The notes under the pieces are model-generated. The model saw nothing but the letters and a program-made list of their open reading frames with translations. It did not search any database and was not told the DNA's origin. Of a stretch of DNA of 64,000 nt, positions 20,989 through 30,902 are shown one piece after another. Position 1 is the stretch's first letter; the number at the start of each line of letters is the position of its first letter. Source of the DNA: Porphyra umbilicalis (taxonomy: Eukaryota; Rhodophyta; Bangiophyceae; Bangiales; Bangiaceae); the NCBI GenBank assembly GCA_002049455.2, contig KV918773.1, positions 310,001 to 374,000 of the forward strand, written 5' to 3'. The position numbers were made by a program, and so were the translations under genes.

Positions 20989-21702
20989 ATGGCCGACAAG
21001 AAGAGGAGATGGCGTCCTCCACCGCCGTGGGCCCCCTACCCGTGTTGCCCGACCCGTCGACGTGGGCGCCGGCGTGGGGGCGCGAGGAGGCCCGCATGGG
21101 CGAAGCCGACGCGCTGGCCCGCGCGACGCTCCGGGGCATCGGTGCGCCCCGTCAACCCGTTCGCCAAGCACAACGCGGCCATGTCGCACGCCCTCGTACC
21201 GTCCCTCGACGACCGAGCCTCGTCGATCACCGTGGTGCGGCGTAGCCGCGAGGTGGGATACCGTCATTCTGACGTCGGCTTCATGGACGACGCCCCTGGG
21301 GACTCACCGTGGGTGCCGACCTTCGCCTACATCTTGACGTTCGGGGCGTCCGACAAGGAAGACACCACGACGGTCCAGTCGACGACCGCCCGCAACCACC
21401 ACCGGGGCGGGCTCACAGGCCACCTCGTAGCCCGTCATCGAGCGGAGGACCTAGGTTGTGCCACCGCGACGAGCTCGCGCTTGAACCTGTCGACTCCCGC
21501 GTGGTGCTACGGGGTGGAGATCCCATACGGCAGCATGGCGGAACTCTCGTGGGTCCCCGCGGACACGACGGACGACCTCCACGCGGGGCGGCATACCCCG
21601 TGGGCCATCCCCCGTATCGAGTGGGCCCGCCTCGAGGCGCCGCTGAACCAGGGGAGGATAAAAACACGACGGAAGAGAGGGGACCACCCCACGGGGTTGT
21701 AG
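20989..21702 (+). CDS. Antisense ORF of Gypsy-C, between pol and 3' LTR
   Basis: Transcribed opposite to gag-pol. From about 21140 to 21600 one frame reads as ordinary protein (FAKHNAAMSHALVPSLDDR, VGFMDDAPGDSPWVPTFAYI, YGVEIPYGSMAELSWVP) and ends at 21702. Two starts are possible: ATG 20989 in the same frame gives a very Arg/Pro-rich N-terminus, while ATG 21009 in the next frame gives a more ordinary one (MASSTAVGPLPVLPDPSTW) and would need one frame change near 21130. Upstream, 20290-20980 is C-rich with imperfect copies of a unit containing CCCCACGACGT, so the wider open frame there is not trusted. No family recognised. Confidence 0.45.
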   Translation: MADKKRRWRPPPPWAPYPCCPTRRRGRRRGGARRPAWAKPTRWPARRSGASVRPVNPFAKHNAAMSHALVPSLDDRASSITVVRRSREVGYRHSDVGFMDDAPGDSPWVPTFAYILTFGASDKEDTTTVQSTTARNHHRGGLTGHLVARHRAEDLGCATATSSRLNLSTPAWCYGVEIPYGSMAELSWVPADTTDDLHAGRHTPWAIPRIEWARLEAPLNQGRIKTRRKRGDHPTGL

Positions 21703-22080
21703 TAGCTCGGAGTGTAGAAGGTGTCGTTGCGTCGACGGTGCCAGTCGGCTCGTCAGCGACCAGTAAACCCCGCGTGGGTCATTTGCATACCCCTCGCGAG
21801 AGCGCCCCTTGTACCCCGAACCGAATCCCGATCCCACCTTGCGATCCGCCTCCTGACAGATCCGCACGGGCCAGCCGGCCCGATCCGCCCCCTCAGAACA
21901 CGTCCGCGATGCCGGATCAATTTGGCCCGACGCCACGGCCACGAGGAGGGCCACGATCCCGCCGCGCGACAGTGATGGTCACCACCACGGCCACGTGGCT
22001 CCGACCGGTACACGTGTGGTAAACGACAATCGGCCACGATTCGAAACTTGAAAATCCACGTGTCCCACATGGAAATCGAC

Positions 22081-25000
22081 TTAGGCGAGGAAGTCAACGA
22101 CCGACCCGGCTTCTTCGACTCGTAGGCCCACCCGCCGCATATACTGGTGCACCTTACGTTTGTCGAATCGACTGGCCAACTCGAGGGTGTCCTCCTCGGG
22201 GTGGTACCCCCACCAGCGGCTCCACAGGCGTAGCGTACCATCGTCAGCGACTTCGTGGCCCACGAAGGCCTCCCAGACGAACTCCTTGCCCGTGTGTTGA
22301 TGCCCCTTGGGGACCACGATGTCTTGGGGCACCTCGAGGTTCTGCAGGAGCGTCTGCGGATCCCCCGGTGGACCCGGCGCCGCCGTCACGTGGTCGCTGC
22401 TAACCGTCTCAGGGTACCCGCCGATATCCAGCGAGAACGTGCCTTCCCCGCGGGACAACACCTTGTACGGTCCGGCCGCGCGGGTCCCGAGCTTATACTT
22501 GGTCCGCGCGTGGCCATCGACGAACACCCAGTCCCCCGCGTGGACGTCCTTGTTGACCGGTCGTACGCGGGCGTCGTAGTTCCTCTTGTACCGCCGCTGT
22601 GCCAGCGTGAGGGACTTCCGCACCATGTGGATTAGGTTCCGTAGCCGCGCTCGGATGCCCTCGCGGACGGCTCGTGGGCTGCCGTCCGTCTCCTCGGGTG
22701 CCGGGGAGCCGACGAGGCGTTCCATGGAGAGGCTCCGCACACGCTCGGGGGTGACAAACTCGAGGGGCGCCACCTCGGTGCTCTGCTGCGGTCGGCTATT
22801 GTAGGCCAACGTCAGCATCGACACCAACTCGTCCCATCGGTCTTGGTGGTCCTCGACGTACGTCCGCAACTGGCCCACGATGGTCCGGTTGTAGCGTTCC
22901 ACTTGGCCGTTCGTCTGCGGGTGGTACGTCGTGGAGTACCGGTTGGAGATCCCGAGGAGCGAGCAAACCCCTTGGAAGTACGTGGAACGGAACTGGGGGC
23001 CATTGTCGGACAACACCGTCGCCGGAGGTCCATAGGCCGCCACCCAGTAGTCCAAAAAGGCCGCCGCGATGGATTCCGCGTCGATCCGCTGAAGGGGGAT
23101 GGCCCGCGTCATCTTGGAGAAGCGATCCACGATGACCAGCAGGTGTTCGTTCCCCGCCTCGGTTCGGGGGAGCGGACCGAGCAGATCCATACACAGGTCC
23201 GTCAGCGGCTCCGTCGGGGGGAATGTCTTGAGGTAGTTCGTCTTCCGTCGCTTGCCGACGCGGTTCCGCGCGCACTGCACGCAGTTCGCCACGAAGGCGT
23301 AGACGTCCACCACCATACACTCCCAATAAAACCATCGTCGCATCGACGTGTACATCTTGTTGGCCCCCGGATGTCCGGCTTGCGGGGGGTAATGCTCCCG
23401 CATCATCACCCCGTAGCGCATGTGGGTCGGCACGTAGACTTGCGTGGCCCCGTCCACCGGCGCCGTGCGCACCAACAGGCCGTTCGAGTCCTCGCGGAAC
23501 CGCGACTTGTCGTTGCTGTCCATCGCCGCGCGGACCTCCTTGCACCGTCCGTCCTCCGCCTGCCCCTCGAGGAGCTCGGCGAGCGTTAGGGGGCCTAGGA
23601 GTCCCACCTTGGTCTCCGGCGGTAACTGCCACGCGGCCGACGAATTGGGCAACGCCAGACAAGGTACCGCGTCGGGTATCGCCCCCTCGTCTCCCGCGGG
23701 TGTTGAGATGCGTGACATCGTGTCCGCCGCGTGGTGTGACGCCCCGGGGCGTGTCTGTACCACGTAGTCGAACTCCGCCAGTCGCAATCGCCACCGCGCC
23801 AGCCTCCCGTGAGCCCCGTCCATGTGCAGCATCCACTTGAGCGCCGCGTGGTCCGTGCGCACCGTGAAGCGGGTCCCCCCGACGTAGGGGCGGAGAAGGA
23901 GGGACGCCCACACAACCGCGAGGCATTCCCGCTCCGTCGTACTGTAGTTTCGCTCCGCCGCGTTGAGGGAGCGGCTCCAATAGCCAACGGGCCGCGTGGA
24001 TTGGTCGGGTTGTTCTTGTAAAAGGACCGCGCCGACCTGCCCAGCGCTTGCGTCTGTGTCCAACGTGTAGGTCCCTTGTCGCCTCGGCAGGGCGAGGATG
24101 GGGGCCTCCGTGAGTCGCCTCTTGAGTTCCTCGAATGCCCCCAGGGCCTCGTCGGACAGCGTCCCCCACCGGTCGGGCCTCTTGGAACTTGTCATGGCGG
24201 CCAACGGCCGCGCCACTTGGGCGTAGTCCTTGACGAACCTCCGATACACGTTGCACATCCCGAGGAAGCTACGTAGGTCCTTCTTGCACCGCGGGGGAGA
24301 CGCCTCCTTGAGTCCGCGGATGTTCTTGTCTTGTACCTTCAGCTTTCCCCGGCCCACGATATGGCCTAAATACTCCACCTCCTCTTGGAACAAGTGGCAC
24401 TTCTTGGCCTTCAGGAAGACACCCGCGCCGCGCAGCGCCGTGAAGACCTCCCGGAGGTGTTCCACGTGTTCCCCCGCCGTCTGCGAGAAGACGATGATGT
24501 CGTCGAGGTACACGAGGCAGCTCTTCCACTTGAGTCCCCCGAGGATCATGTCGATGGCCCGTTGGAAGGTCGCCGGGGCATTGGACAGCCCGAAGGGAAG
24601 GCGGATGTAGCGGTAGGCCCCCTCGTGGCAAACGAAGGTCGTCTTATCCCGGTCCTCGTCCGCCACGGGGATCTGCCAATACCCCGAGTTGCAGTCGAGA
24701 GTCGAAAACACCTTGGCGTCCCCGAGGAAGTCAATACAATCGTCCATTCGAGGCAACGGGTACACATCCCGCACCGTGACCTCGTTAAGCCGGCGGTAAT
24801 CCACACAGAACCGCACTGTCCCGTCGGGTTTCGGAACCAGAACCACAGGGAAGGCCCACTCGGCGCTTGAGGGCTCGATAACCCCGAGTTCCCGCTGGCG
24901 TTGCACCTCCTTGGCGATGATGTCCGTCGAAGCGTGGCTCGCCCGATAGGGTTGGGCCCGTCGTGGCCGTGCCCCGGGGGTCACCTCGATCCGGTGCGGG

Positions 25001-26168
25001 GTGACGTCGACCTTGCCGAGTTGCCCCGCCCATAGCGCTTTGTACTCCTCGAGGAGGTCGTCCACGTCACCACGAAGCGAGTCGGGGACGCCCTCCCAGT
25101 GGACCTCCGGCTTGGGATACGTCTTGTCCGGCGGGTGAGGTGGAGGTTGTCCCTCGTCGATCCTCTCTTCGGCTTGCCGCCCCGTCTTGAACTCCTCGTC
25201 GGGCTTGTCCCGGGGGTCCGCCCCCATCGTTAGGACCGCCCCCGGTTCCTCCTCCTCCTCGACGACGTGCAGCGGCCCATTGTAGGCCGTCGCGGCTCCG
25301 ACGACATACCCCTTCGTTAGGTGCACCGGCACGTCCCCGATGCTCGTCAGGTAGAGGGCCCGCGGGGTGTTGGGAGAGAACTCCGCGACCGCGTTGTGCA
25401 ACAGTACCTTACGTCGGCTCATTTTGACGGGGCGTTCCCGTACCAGGTGGACCCCCTTGACGTTGCAGCACACTTGGACCGCCTGGATGCACCGCGGGCC
25501 GACGGTTACCCCTTGCCGAAGCCGGATAGCCCCAGCTTGGGCTTTCGGCTTGTTTCCTCGGCGAGGGGGCGCGGGCCGTGTGTTCCTCGTCCAGCTCCGC
25601 GTCGCCATCGTGGACGTGCCGTCGTCCCACTTGATCGTCTGCGTCTTGGGGGAGATGGTGTCCACGTAGTTGCGCTGGAAGTCCCACCCGAGGATGAGCG
25701 GTACCGACAATGCCTTGACCACGAGGAACTCGTACTCCATAGCGGCACCCCCGACGTAGATCGTCAGCGACACCTCCGCGTTCACCTTGAGCAGCTGCCC
25801 CGAGGCGTCACTCACTTGCGTTCGGGGTGGCGCCCGCGATGCATACTCAGTCCATCCTTCGGGCAACATGTCCGCGCGGATCACACTTGGCCCAGCTCCA
25901 GTGACGACCACCGCCCTCGTGGGGACGGGGGTCTGCCACGGCGCCAACTGGTACGACGCACTAATCTCAAAATTCTCCTTCCGTAGTAGCAACAACGTCC
26001 CCTTGAACCGCGGGCGATATCGCCCACGACGGCAGGGGCAGCGGGCCGGGACAGGCCACGTCGCGGTTACCCCAGGGGAGGCAAACGTGACGTGGCGGGG
26101 GGCGACCGGGGAGTTGGGGCGGACAGGGGGGATGGAGGGGGATGGCGATGCCACCCCCCCTAGGCGTT
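22081..26168 (-). CDS. pol: Gypsy-C Pol: protease, RT, RNase H, integrase, chromodomain
   Basis: Pol is entered from gag by a -1 shift at 26168, although the frame is open to 26385. Domains in order: aspartic protease fold (about 25930-25680), reverse transcriptase (YRRLNEVTVRDVYPLPRMDD, FSTLDCNSGYWQIP, YLDDIIVF near 24500), RNase H (DTDASAGQVGAVLLQ near 24055), integrase with zinc site (GHPGANK, CVQCARN) and DDE triad (CMDLLGPL, VLSDNGPQF, NGQVERYN), integrase C-domain (GDWVFVDG) and a C-terminal chromodomain-like block (WEAFVGHEVADDGTLRLWSR, WWGYHPEEDTLE). The protease motif reads V-T-G-A-G instead of D-T-G-A-G (codon GTC at 25905-25903). Other catalytic residues are intact. Confidence 0.93.
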
Positions 26169-26172
26169 TCCC
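26136..26172 (-). promoter_or_regulatory. Gypsy-C -1 programmed ribosomal frameshift signal
   Basis: Gag ends GCG GGA AAC GCC TAG. The heptamer G GGA AAC (26172-26166) is in the correct phase, and slipping back one base leads into the pol frame (CGC CTA GGG GGG GTG). After a 5-base spacer (GCCTA) comes a 9-10 bp hairpin: a G-run plus TGG (26160-26151), loop CATCG, then CCATCCCCC (26145-26137), with G-U pairs at two positions. This is a textbook spacer and stem. It is the same heptamer as in Gypsy-A. Confidence 0.88.
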
Positions 26173-27836
26173 GCCCCGCGGCGCCCCTCGGCCGGGGTTG
26201 CCACGGGCGGGACGTCCCCCCCCTCCGTCCTCGTTGACTCCACACCGCCCAACAGGTCGTCCCACACCAGGGCCACGACGAAGGTGCGATCCGAGGGGGC
26301 GCCCGCCCCCGCGTTCCTCTGTCGAAGGAAGGTGCTCCGCGCGGCCTTCACGAGGTCCCGCTGTTTGTCCGTCAGAATCTTGCAATCAGGGACTCGGTGG
26401 CCACGCGTCCAACACATGTAGCACAGCGGGGGACCCGTAGGGGCCTCCCGCCGAACATAGGGCGCTCCCCCAGCCGTGCGGAACCCCGGGGTACCCGACG
26501 GTAGCACCGCGACCGTGTCGTACGTCGCCGTGTCATCCTCCTCCCACGAAGAGTAGAGTTGGTTGACCGAGAGGCCTCGGGGACCCGTCGACGTCTGTCC
26601 CTTCCGCGACGATCCCCCGGGTGACCCCCGGCTGGCCAACGCCATGACGTCCTTGGCGGCCCGATATTTCCTCGCCACGTAGGTCGACAACTGCTGGTAG
26701 CTTCGTTGCGCCGAGTTGTACACGTAGGCGTCCGTCCGCAAATACTCCGGTAACCCTTGGATCAGCTGCTGTTTCATCGTCCCCTCGGAGTGGATGTTGC
26801 CGCAAAGCTCAGCGAGGCTCCGTAGACGTGCCGCGAAGGCATCCACACCCTCGTTGTCCACGAGCGCCGCCCGGCTAAACTTGTCCTGCGCCAGCCCCAA
26901 AGCGTGCGGCTCCGCGTAGGTCGACAGCAGCCAATTGACCGCCGCGGGGAAGGATCCAAGCGAGCCCCGTCCGCCCGCGATATCCGACCCCGGTAGGTTC
27001 CGAGTGAACCGCGTCTCAGCGTCGCTCGCGAGGAAGTTGGGAATTAGGTACAAACCCATCCCCTCGGACACGTCGTTGTCATCGCAGGCCTTGACGAACT
27101 TTCGGAGCCACGAGAAGACCTTGAGGGGTTCCTTCCCGTTGAACATCGGGGTCCCCCCGAAGGAGAACTTCATATTCTTGGCCGTCCGTCCCATCTTGTG
27201 GGCCTGCGACGCCCCGTAGGTCGAGTGACGGTTCCGTAGGCGGTACGATCGGTAGTCCAGGACGCCCGCGAAGCGATCGTCTGGGCACTCGAGGACCGCC
27301 AACTTGCCGGACCCCACCTTGCGCCCCACGTGGTCGTCGTCGTTGTCGGTTGTCGCCGGCGACGGCGAGGAAGATGAAGACGACGATGACGACGAGGGAC
27401 TACGGTGACGCCGTGACTTCCCTTTGCTGCGGCTCTTCCGCGTGTCCACTGGAGAACCTCGGCGGGGGGCATCTTGAGCAGAGCCCGCGGGGCTCGCCGC
27501 GATGACCCGAGAAACGTCGGCCAATAAAGACTCGCGGAACGTCGACAGCGCCGTGTCCAGATCGGCCATCGCTAAAGGCGTCGCCGGATCACGATCTTGA
27601 TCCACCAATCCCGTCCGTTCGTCGAGACGTCGAGGGAGGAAGGCACCGGCCCCCGGTGGGACACGACGAACCGCTTCGCCCACGAGGTCCGCCAATGGCC
27701 AAGGCGGAGTGAAGGGAATCCCTGATCCGGCCGCGGATCCCCCTGTTGCAGCGACCGCTGGGGTCACCGCGGATGTACCCGCCGGCATACCGCTAGCGAT
27801 CGCGTTCGACTTGGGGATGTCGGACGGCGACGCCAT
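26160..27836 (-). CDS. gag: Gypsy-C Gag (capsid and nucleocapsid)
   Basis: This 558-codon frame starts at the ATG at 27836 (MASPSDIPKS); it is open upstream to 27947, close to the primer-binding site, but that extension is less likely. Residues about 150-170 form a Ser-run between basic stretches. A gag capsid-like region follows (LDYRSYRLRNRHSTYGASQA, GGTPMFNGKEPLKVFSWLRK, GTMKQQLIQGLPEYLRTDAY). The zinc knuckle reads CYMCWTRGHRVPDC, a perfect CX2CX4HX4C. It ends at TAG 26162-26160, one codon after the frameshift heptamer. Its layout matches Gypsy-A Gag, but sequence identity is low. Confidence 0.9.
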   Translation of the reverse strand: MASPSDIPKSNAIASGMPAGTSAVTPAVAATGGSAAGSGIPFTPPWPLADLVGEAVRRVPPGAGAFLPRRLDERTGLVDQDRDPATPLAMADLDTALSTFRESLLADVSRVIAASPAGSAQDAPRRGSPVDTRKSRSKGKSRRHRSPSSSSSSSSSSPSPATTDNDDDHVGRKVGSGKLAVLECPDDRFAGVLDYRSYRLRNRHSTYGASQAHKMGRTAKNMKFSFGGTPMFNGKEPLKVFSWLRKFVKACDDNDVSEGMGLYLIPNFLASDAETRFTRNLPGSDIAGGRGSLGSFPAAVNWLLSTYAEPHALGLAQDKFSRAALVDNEGVDAFAARLRSLAELCGNIHSEGTMKQQLIQGLPEYLRTDAYVYNSAQRSYQQLSTYVARKYRAAKDVMALASRGSPGGSSRKGQTSTGPRGLSVNQLYSSWEEDDTATYDTVAVLPSGTPGFRTAGGAPYVRREAPTGPPLCYMCWTRGHRVPDCKILTDKQRDLVKAARSTFLRQRNAGAGAPSDRTFVVALVWDDLLGGVESTRTEGGDVPPVATPAEGRRGAGNA

Positions 27837-27955
27837 CGTAGTGGCCGGGCGGTAATCGACGACAGACCGACGCGGAGATCCACGTCGCCTTGAACAGACA
27901 AACCAACAGACGATCGGGGAACCGGCTACCCGATTCGGGCGTGGCAACGGCCGGA

Positions 27956-27974
27956 ATCCCCTGCTGCTCCACCA
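27956..27974 (-). other. Gypsy-C primer-binding site
   Basis: Five bases inside the 5' LTR the minus strand reads TGGTGGAGCAGCAGGGGAT, the complement of a tRNA 3' end that finishes CTGCTCC-A-CCA. The tRNA species is not assigned. Confidence 0.75.
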
Positions 27975-27979
27975 GAAAT

Positions 27980-28479
27980 TGTAGCGGTTCTAAGCACCAC
28001 CACGTTGGTTCGTCGTCCAGCCGAAGTGACCTCTTGATCAGCTCGGTCCGTCGAAGGAACTGCCCCGGAAATCGACCCACAGCCCAGCCTTCCCCCAACG
28101 GGAGGAGAGGATCACGGCAAAGCCCAGGGGGGAATCGTAGTCCAAAGCACAGTTGGGTTTATCATACGGCGACGGGGACGGCGTCCCCGCTGTCAATAAA
28201 CCCCTCCCAAACCGAACGCCGGTGGCCAAAGTAGCCACCCCAAATGCGCCAACCAGATAAATCCCTCCAATGCGAAAAGTCCAAACAGGTAGTAGGGGGG
28301 CTGGGAAAACCACTTGGGAAAAGCCCCGCCCCCGACCGAATCCAATCTCCCCGAGATCTGGACAGGTCATTCCCTTGCTGGCCCGGATCGGGATATTTTG
28401 GGACGGCCCGCGGGGGGGGTGTGCTGTACACAGCTGAGGGGCCACGCCCCTTCCAACTGTCAGACCCCCGACCGCCACA
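27980..28479 (-). repeat. Gypsy-C 5' LTR
   Basis: Right copy, equal in length to 19787-20286 and about 98% identical by eye. Being upstream on the minus strand it would hold the promoter for gag-pol. Confidence 0.95.
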
Positions 28480-28484
28480 CGATT
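28480..28484 (+). other. Gypsy-C target-site duplication
   Basis: CGATT here repeats CGATT at 19782-19786, exactly outside the two LTRs. The host sequence across the empty site is Harbinger-B leader. Confidence 0.9.
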
Positions 28485-28569
28485 GCACAGCCCAACGGCT
28501 CGCCGTCCTCGTGTTCTTCCCCATCCCCAATCCCGTCCGCAACACGCCTCCCATCACCTGTTGAGCACC

Positions 28570-30120
28570 ATGTCGGACTCCGATGATGCCGAGGTTATGC
28601 TTGCTGTTGCCACGACATTTTTGAACGACGACGACGACGATATCGCCGCGGCGCTGTTGGCCGTTGAGCACCATGATTTTCTTCTTGACAGCGCGATCGC
28701 GGGATCCGACGGTGCAGAGCGGAGGGGGTCACTTCCTGGGAGGTCGCCTAACAAGCTTCGTGATTTTGCTTGTGGAGAGAGGGGCATTCTGCGCGACTAC
28801 TTTGGTCTCGATGGCCGACCGCCCATTTATGACGAGAAGGTTTTTGAGCGTCGCTTTCGTCTTCCTCGCATTGTGTTTGATCGTGGTTACCGAGATATAT
28901 TGTCCGTGCCCTATTTTCAGCAGCGAGTGAACGCGACAGGAGAGATGCAATCTTCTACTCTGCAGAAGGTGGCGGCTGCTCTGCGTGTGCTGGCATATGG
29001 ATTGCCTGCTGACGAGGTTGATGAGTACGCTCGACTGTCGGACTCGACTATTAACGAGACTGTTCATCGCTTTACACGCTTTGTGGTTGAGAAGTACAAA
29101 CCTGTTTATCTACGTGAGCCCACACGAGCAGATCTGCAGCGCATCATGGACGACTATGCGGACGCGGGCTTCCCGGGATGCATGGGGTGCGTGGACTGCT
29201 CCCATTGGGTTTGGCGGATGTGTCCTGTGGCCTTTCATGGCCAATACCAAGGTAGGTCAAAGAAGCGATCCATTGTCATGGAGACTGTGGCCGACAAAGA
29301 TCTGTACCTGTGGCATTTTTATATTGGCTTACCCGGCACTATGAATGATTTGAACGTTATGGCTTTTTCTCCTTTTTTTAATTCAATGACTTCTGGTTCG
29401 TTCCCTCCCGCCATCCCCTACACAGTGAATGGTGTCGAGCGCACGTTGCCGTACGTGCTGTGTGACGGCATCTACCCCAAGTGGGCAATCCTGATAGGCA
29501 CGTCGACGGGGGAGAGCGAGAAGGAGCAGTACTTTGCCAAGGAAGGCGTAAGGACGCAGAGCGCATCTATGCCTACCTCTTTCAGGAGTGGAACGTTTTG
29601 GAGCAACCCGCGCGCTTCCGCCGTGTTGAGACGCTTGTGCAGGTGGGCACTTGCTGCGCAGTTCTACACAACATGGTAGTCTCTCACCGCCGCAAGGAGC
29701 CTGCCGTCCCTCAACCTGGTATGTGCAGTGCTGCCCTTCTCATTTTCTCCTTTCGTCTCTGTCCTCTATTCTTTCTTTTCATTTCTTGCTCGTGCTCACA
29801 TGTTACCTGCTCCTGAAAAGTGGCTCTGGTCGTCTTACTCTTTCATTGTACGCACAGGGAGGCGCTCCGAGCCGTGTCCGCCGGGATCGACTGTTGATAC
29901 AGGTGGGCACGGCGGTGCGCCAGAGCAAGGTGGTGGACCTGCTGAAGATGAGGAGGCTGAAGGGGGAGGGGTACCGCCCGGGGCGGGGGCTCCAACCGAT
30001 CCAGAGGGACGCATGGAAGATATGCAAGCCGCGCGCAGCCGCGTCACGAGCACGGCTGAGCACGACGAGCTCAAGCATGACCTCATAGAGCACCTCTGGA
30101 GGCTCCGCCCCGAGGCATAA
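28570..30120 (+). pseudogene. Harbinger-B transposase (DDE_4), frameshifted, one intron
   Basis: From ATG 28570 the protein opens with an acidic leader, then the Harbinger core: LRDYFGLDGRPPIYDE, FERRFRLPRIVFDRGYRDIL, first catalytic Asp in MGCVDCSHWVWRMCP, second in PGTMNDLNVM, then YVLCDGIYPKW. Near 29550 the coding frame shifts by one base: KEGV continues out of frame, while RKDAERIYAYLFQEWNVLEQ and CCAVLHNMV resume in the next frame. At 29719 a canonical GTATGT donor begins a 139-bp intron ending CGCACAG at 29857. Splicing keeps the frame into a Pro/Gly-rich tail ending EHDELKHDLIEHLW, a tail shared with Harbinger-A. The single frameshift could be real decay or an assembly error. Confidence 0.85.
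29719..29857 (+). other. Predicted GT-AG intron in Harbinger-B transposase
   Basis: Donor CCTG/GTATGT and acceptor GTACGCACAG/GGAG enclose a pyrimidine-rich stretch (CTCATTTTCTCCTTTCG and similar). Removal joins exons in phase 1 and restores a continuous frame ending in the conserved tail, which supports the prediction. Confidence 0.75.
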
Positions 30121-30296
30121 CCCTACAACAAGACCTACTTCAAGCCGCCCCCTGTATGCCATAAAACACACGACTGAACATACCATCGAAAGCAAACAAA
30201 ACAACCAAATTCGCCTACCCCCCCATAAACACACACACGCACACCGACACACCAGACGCCAAGACGAGCAAGATTCTCACCACAAGCACAAAGGCT

Positions 30297-30685
30297 CCGA
30301 CTTGCCGCCGCCGCTCCCCCCCCCCCCACCGCAAGCAGCACCCCCTGCCGCAGCGCGCCGTCGTCGCGGCGCCGCAGCCGCCGCCGCCGCCGGCCGCGGA
30401 GGCACGTGGCGGCGCGCCGGCGCCCAGGGAGCGCCGGCGCCTGCCCGATGCGCCGCCGCCGCCGGCGGTGGCGACTTGCGGCGGCGGCGGGCGACACGCC
30501 GCGCCGCGCCGCCGCCAACACGCGCAGCGCCGCCCCGCCGCCAACACGCTCCGACTGGCCACCGCCGCTCCGCCCCCCCCCACCGCAAGCAGCACCCCCT
30601 GCCGCCGCCCGACGTCGTCGCGGCGCCGCCGCCGCCGCCGCCGGCGGCCGCGGCGGCACGTGGCGGCGCGCCGGCGCCCAGGCAC
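30297..30685 (+). repeat. Direct duplication of a GC-rich block (about 138 bp, offset 251 bp)
   Basis: Copies at 30297-30432 and 30548-30685 share the C-run, CACCGCAAGCAGCACCCCCT, CGTCGTCGCGGCGCCGC and GGCGCGCCGGCGCCCAGG. They lie between the convergent genes of Harbinger-B, the same position as the 144-bp array of Harbinger-A. No coding role seen. Confidence 0.7.
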
Positions 30686-30902
30686 CCTGGCAGCTCGGGC
30701 GGTCGAGGTAGACGGTGTTGTCGCCGGTGATGTTCGTCGTTTCGCCGCCGCCTTGCCGCGCGAAGGTGGCGGCGGAGCCGCCGCCGTCGCGCGGCAAGGC
30801 GGCGGCGGCGCGACGGACGTCATCGGCGACGACAGCGGCTGCCGAGGCCGAGCGGGCTGTTGGGGCGGGCGCCCGCGGCCGGCCCACACCATCCAGCGGG
30901 GT

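Larger units (their letters stand above)
19787..28479 (-). mobile_element. Gypsy-C: complete Ty3/Gypsy chromovirus
   Basis: Two 500-bp LTRs (19787-20286 and 27980-28479), both starting TG and ending CA, flank a minus-strand gag-pol. The 5-bp sequence CGATT is duplicated exactly outside (19782-19786 and 28480-28484). Primer-binding site and polypurine tract are present. I count about ten differences between the LTRs, roughly 2%, so insertion was fairly recent. Gag and Pol are open in full and linked by a -1 frameshift signal. The protease active-site Asp is replaced by Val. An open frame on the opposite strand fills the gap between pol and the 3' LTR. Confidence 0.95.

Noticed and set aside
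22796..24256. 486-residue minus-strand ORF within Gypsy-C pol
   Set aside because: Out-of-frame shadow of the polyprotein; Arg/Gly-biased and without motifs.
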